Below are positions 6,486-7,780 of a DNA stretch of 7,780 nt, piece after piece. Position 1 is the stretch's first letter, and the number at the start of each line of letters is the position of its first letter. Below the pieces are notes generated by a model that did no database searches, had not been told where the DNA came from, and worked only from the letters and a program-made list of their open reading frames with translations. Source of the DNA: an uncultured bacterium (GTDB lineage Bacteria > Patescibacteria > Microgenomatia > Levybacterales > UBA12049). The stretch covers positions 1-7,780 of the forward strand of contig CAMPGJ010000049.1 in the NCBI GenBank assembly GCA_946885425.1. Reading direction: 5' to 3'. Position numbers and translations under genes: made by a program.

Positions 6486-6495
6486 AAGATATATT

Positions 6496-6561
6496 CATGG
6501 TTATATGGCTACATGGCTCTATGGTTTCTTAACCATCCAACCATTGAACCATCTGACCATT
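6496..6561. repeat. Inverted array of 8-bp units (4 + 4), left copy
   Basis: The plus strand reads as exact octamers: CATGGTTA, TATGGCTA, CATGGCTC, TATGGTTT, then the centre CT, then TAACCATC, CAACCATT, GAACCATC, TGACCATT. Four NATGGYTN-type units are thus mirrored by four NNRCCATN-type units, making a 66-base imperfect palindrome able to form a long hairpin. It begins at the last base of the glycosyltransferase stop codon and ends 11 bases before the ketoisomerase start, so a transcript through this gap consists mostly of the hairpin. A similar element lies on the other side of the glycosyltransferase (7693-7759). Confidence 0.92.
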
Positions 6562-7688
6562 TACGCTGTCGCTAACAGCATTTCTTTACTTTTTTCAGTT
6601 TCCAAGACCTTCTCAATAAATGAGTCAAACATTCCGGCGACTTTATCCCAACTATATTGCTTTGCCAAAAGACGTGCTTCTTTACGCATCTTTGTATTGA
6701 GCTTCTGATCCGTAGCCTTTACCAAAAGTTTGGCATATGCATCCACATCAAACGGCTTTGCCTTCAAACTCGCGTTATCACTAATCCACTTACATTCAGG
6801 AAGGTCAAATCCAACCAACGGCATGCCTGAAGCAAGCGCTTCCAATGCCCAGAGCGATATTTCATCATGACGTGATGGAAAAGCGATATACACAGCCTCA
6901 GAGATCAATTGTTCTTTTTTCTTTCCATACGCACTACCGGCAAATGAAACTCTGTCTTTCAATCCCAGCTCCGCAATCAATGCCTTTATCTTATCCGTAT
7001 CATTCCCATGCCCGGCAAGAACCAATGGATAACCTATTTTGTCGGCAACTTTTGCATAGGATTTCAAAAGTAAATCAATGCCTTTCTGGTGTATTTCAAA
7101 ACGAGATAGGAACAAAATATGCTTTGGTGTCTTATGCTTTATCTTAAAAAATGACTCATCTACCCCTTGTGGAGTAATTTGATAGGTAATTGAAGGATTA
7201 AGCTTTTTCATCTTCGCACTATCAATATCTGAGTAGGGGAGAAAATAGTTATAAAACCTGCTTCCGAATTGCTCCCAAAGATGAAATGGAATACCATACT
7301 TTTTGGTAAACTCTCTTGCATTAAACATTGATGGAAGACCAATCACAGGAATAGCCGTAAAGAGAGGAGTCATGAGCGTAGAAACAGGCGCTGTAAATGA
7401 TTCAATAATGACATCAGCCTTGATCTGACGAGTATAAAACGGAATAGAAAGAATATATAAAGCGTTATTCAGACGAACATATTTACTGCCTACAGCAATA
7501 TGTTTATACGTTATACCTTTTTCTGTGCGGTCTTTATACCCCGGATATCGTGAACAATACACAGTAACTTTATGACCCATAGCAGCCAAACGGGACCCGA
7601 CCTCATACGTAGCCCGAGCCTGCCCTGCCCCCAAAAGGGGATTCTTCAAATCATCAAAATCAAGGAATGTAATGTGTTTTTTATTCAT
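6561..7688 (-). CDS. GT4-type glycosyltransferase (GT-B fold)
   Basis: This is a 375-residue enzyme transferring a sugar from a nucleotide donor, probably at the inner face of the membrane, with no membrane segment of its own. The N-terminal Rossmann half shows a LLGAGQA loop (18-24), in the position of the glycine-rich acceptor loop, followed by LAAMGHKVTVYC (34-45). The C-terminal half (PF00534-like) starts at HILFLSRF (190-197) with Lys202 in the HQKG segment, then VLAGHGND (223-230), and the donor-site block DEISLWALEALASGMPLVG (275-293). In the usual EX7E motif the first Glu is here Asp275 (Asp275 to Glu283), with Glu276 beside it. Donor and acceptor cannot be read; neighbours suggest a deoxyamino-sugar glycan. 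The ATG at 7688 has no Shine-Dalgarno sequence, since a repeat begins 4 bases upstream. Another repeat abuts the stop codon. Confidence 0.9.
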   Translation of the reverse strand: MNKKHITFLDFDDLKNPLLGAGQARATYEVGSRLAAMGHKVTVYCSRYPGYKDRTEKGITYKHIAVGSKYVRLNNALYILSIPFYTRQIKADVIIESFTAPVSTLMTPLFTAIPVIGLPSMFNAREFTKKYGIPFHLWEQFGSRFYNYFLPYSDIDSAKMKKLNPSITYQITPQGVDESFFKIKHKTPKHILFLSRFEIHQKGIDLLLKSYAKVADKIGYPLVLAGHGNDTDKIKALIAELGLKDRVSFAGSAYGKKKEQLISEAVYIAFPSRHDEISLWALEALASGMPLVGFDLPECKWISDNASLKAKPFDVDAYAKLLVKATDQKLNTKMRKEARLLAKQYSWDKVAGMFDSFIEKVLETEKSKEMLLATA

Positions 7689-7692
7689 AGTT

Positions 7693-7759
7693 TAATGGTC
7701 AATTGGTTACATGGTTTAATGGTTAAAGAACCATCCAGCCATTTAGCCATACAACCATT
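7693..7759. repeat. Inverted array of 8-bp units (4 + 4), right copy
   Basis: The octamers are TAATGGTC, AATTGGTT, ACATGGTT, TAATGGTT, centre AAA, then GAACCATC, CAGCCATT, TAGCCATA, CAACCATT. The plan is the same as that of 6496-6561: four units and their mirror images around a short centre, 67 bases. The copy differs at many positions, but the ATGG/CCAT cores and the 8-base register are kept in nearly all units. It lies 4 bases upstream of the glycosyltransferase ATG and should form most of its 5' leader. Confidence 0.92.
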
Positions 7760-7770
7760 CGCTTTTTAGT

Positions 7771-7779
7771 ATTATAACA
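7771..7779 (-). promoter_or_regulatory. Extended -10 promoter element for the glycosyltransferase
   Basis: The minus strand reads TGTTATAAT, a perfect TGnTATAAT extended -10. Transcription would begin near 7763-7765, giving a leader of about 75 bases that consists almost entirely of the octamer hairpin. The -35 region would lie outside the window. The motif is seen directly; use as the promoter of the whole downstream gene run is inferred. Confidence 0.55.
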
Positions 7780-7780
7780 T

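Noticed and set aside
6496..7759. CRISPR-like array from the repeated ATGG/CCAT words
   Set aside because: Units are 8 bases with no spacers, and arms are mirror images. The two arrays are separated by a gene, and no cas gene is present.

Overview
The window looks like chromosomal DNA from a small-genome, AT-rich bacterium, most plausibly a member of the Candidate Phyla Radiation (Patescibacteria, perhaps Microgenomates-like). This is inference from gene style: a multi-pass histidine kinase, an IS200-like/REP-type transposase tail, few Shine-Dalgarno sequences, and gene borders filled by short-period palindromic repeats. TGA is used as a stop, so there is no sign of recoding. No rRNA, tRNA or CRISPR array was seen. 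No gene-free stretch reaches 300 bases; the longest gap is about 105 bases.

Layout. At the left edge is the C-terminal third or so of a plus-strand Y1/REP-associated tyrosine transposase (1-331), followed by a REP-like hairpin (341-375). Everything else lies on the minus strand, reading right to left. The first group is surface-sugar genes: a GT4-type glycosyltransferase (7688-6561), an FdtA/QdtA-like dTDP-hexulose 3,4-ketoisomerase (6485-5988) and a DegT/FdtB-like PLP aminotransferase (5882-4791). The second group is a tight module: a small, very acidic, probably disordered protein (4711-4442), a FeeM/LuxI-like GNAT acyltransferase (4363-3665), a ThiF/E1-like adenylating protein without the usual cysteines (3675-2512) and a 704-residue multi-pass sensor histidine kinase (2509-395). 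The last three genes overlap or nearly touch and are probably co-transcribed.

How the genes may work together. The ketoisomerase and aminotransferase together make a dTDP-3-amino-3,6-dideoxyhexose (Fuc3N or Qui3N type) from the dTDP-4-keto-6-deoxyglucose supplied by RmlA/RmlB, which are not in the window; the glycosyltransferase could use this or a related sugar. The acyltransferase-E1-kinase module is the most interesting part. It pairs a fold used for acyl-signal synthesis with a MccB-like adenylating fold and a membrane sensor, next to a small acidic protein that could be a substrate. A signal-making or peptide-modifying system with its own sensor is a reasonable hypothesis, but it is inferred only from folds and gene order.

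The repeats are the second notable layer. Two 66-67 bp inverted arrays of 8-bp units bracket the glycosyltransferase gene almost exactly. Two other palindromes carry a GTAG tetranucleotide at the foot of the stem, as REP elements recognised by REP-associated transposases do, and one of them lies right beside such a transposase gene.
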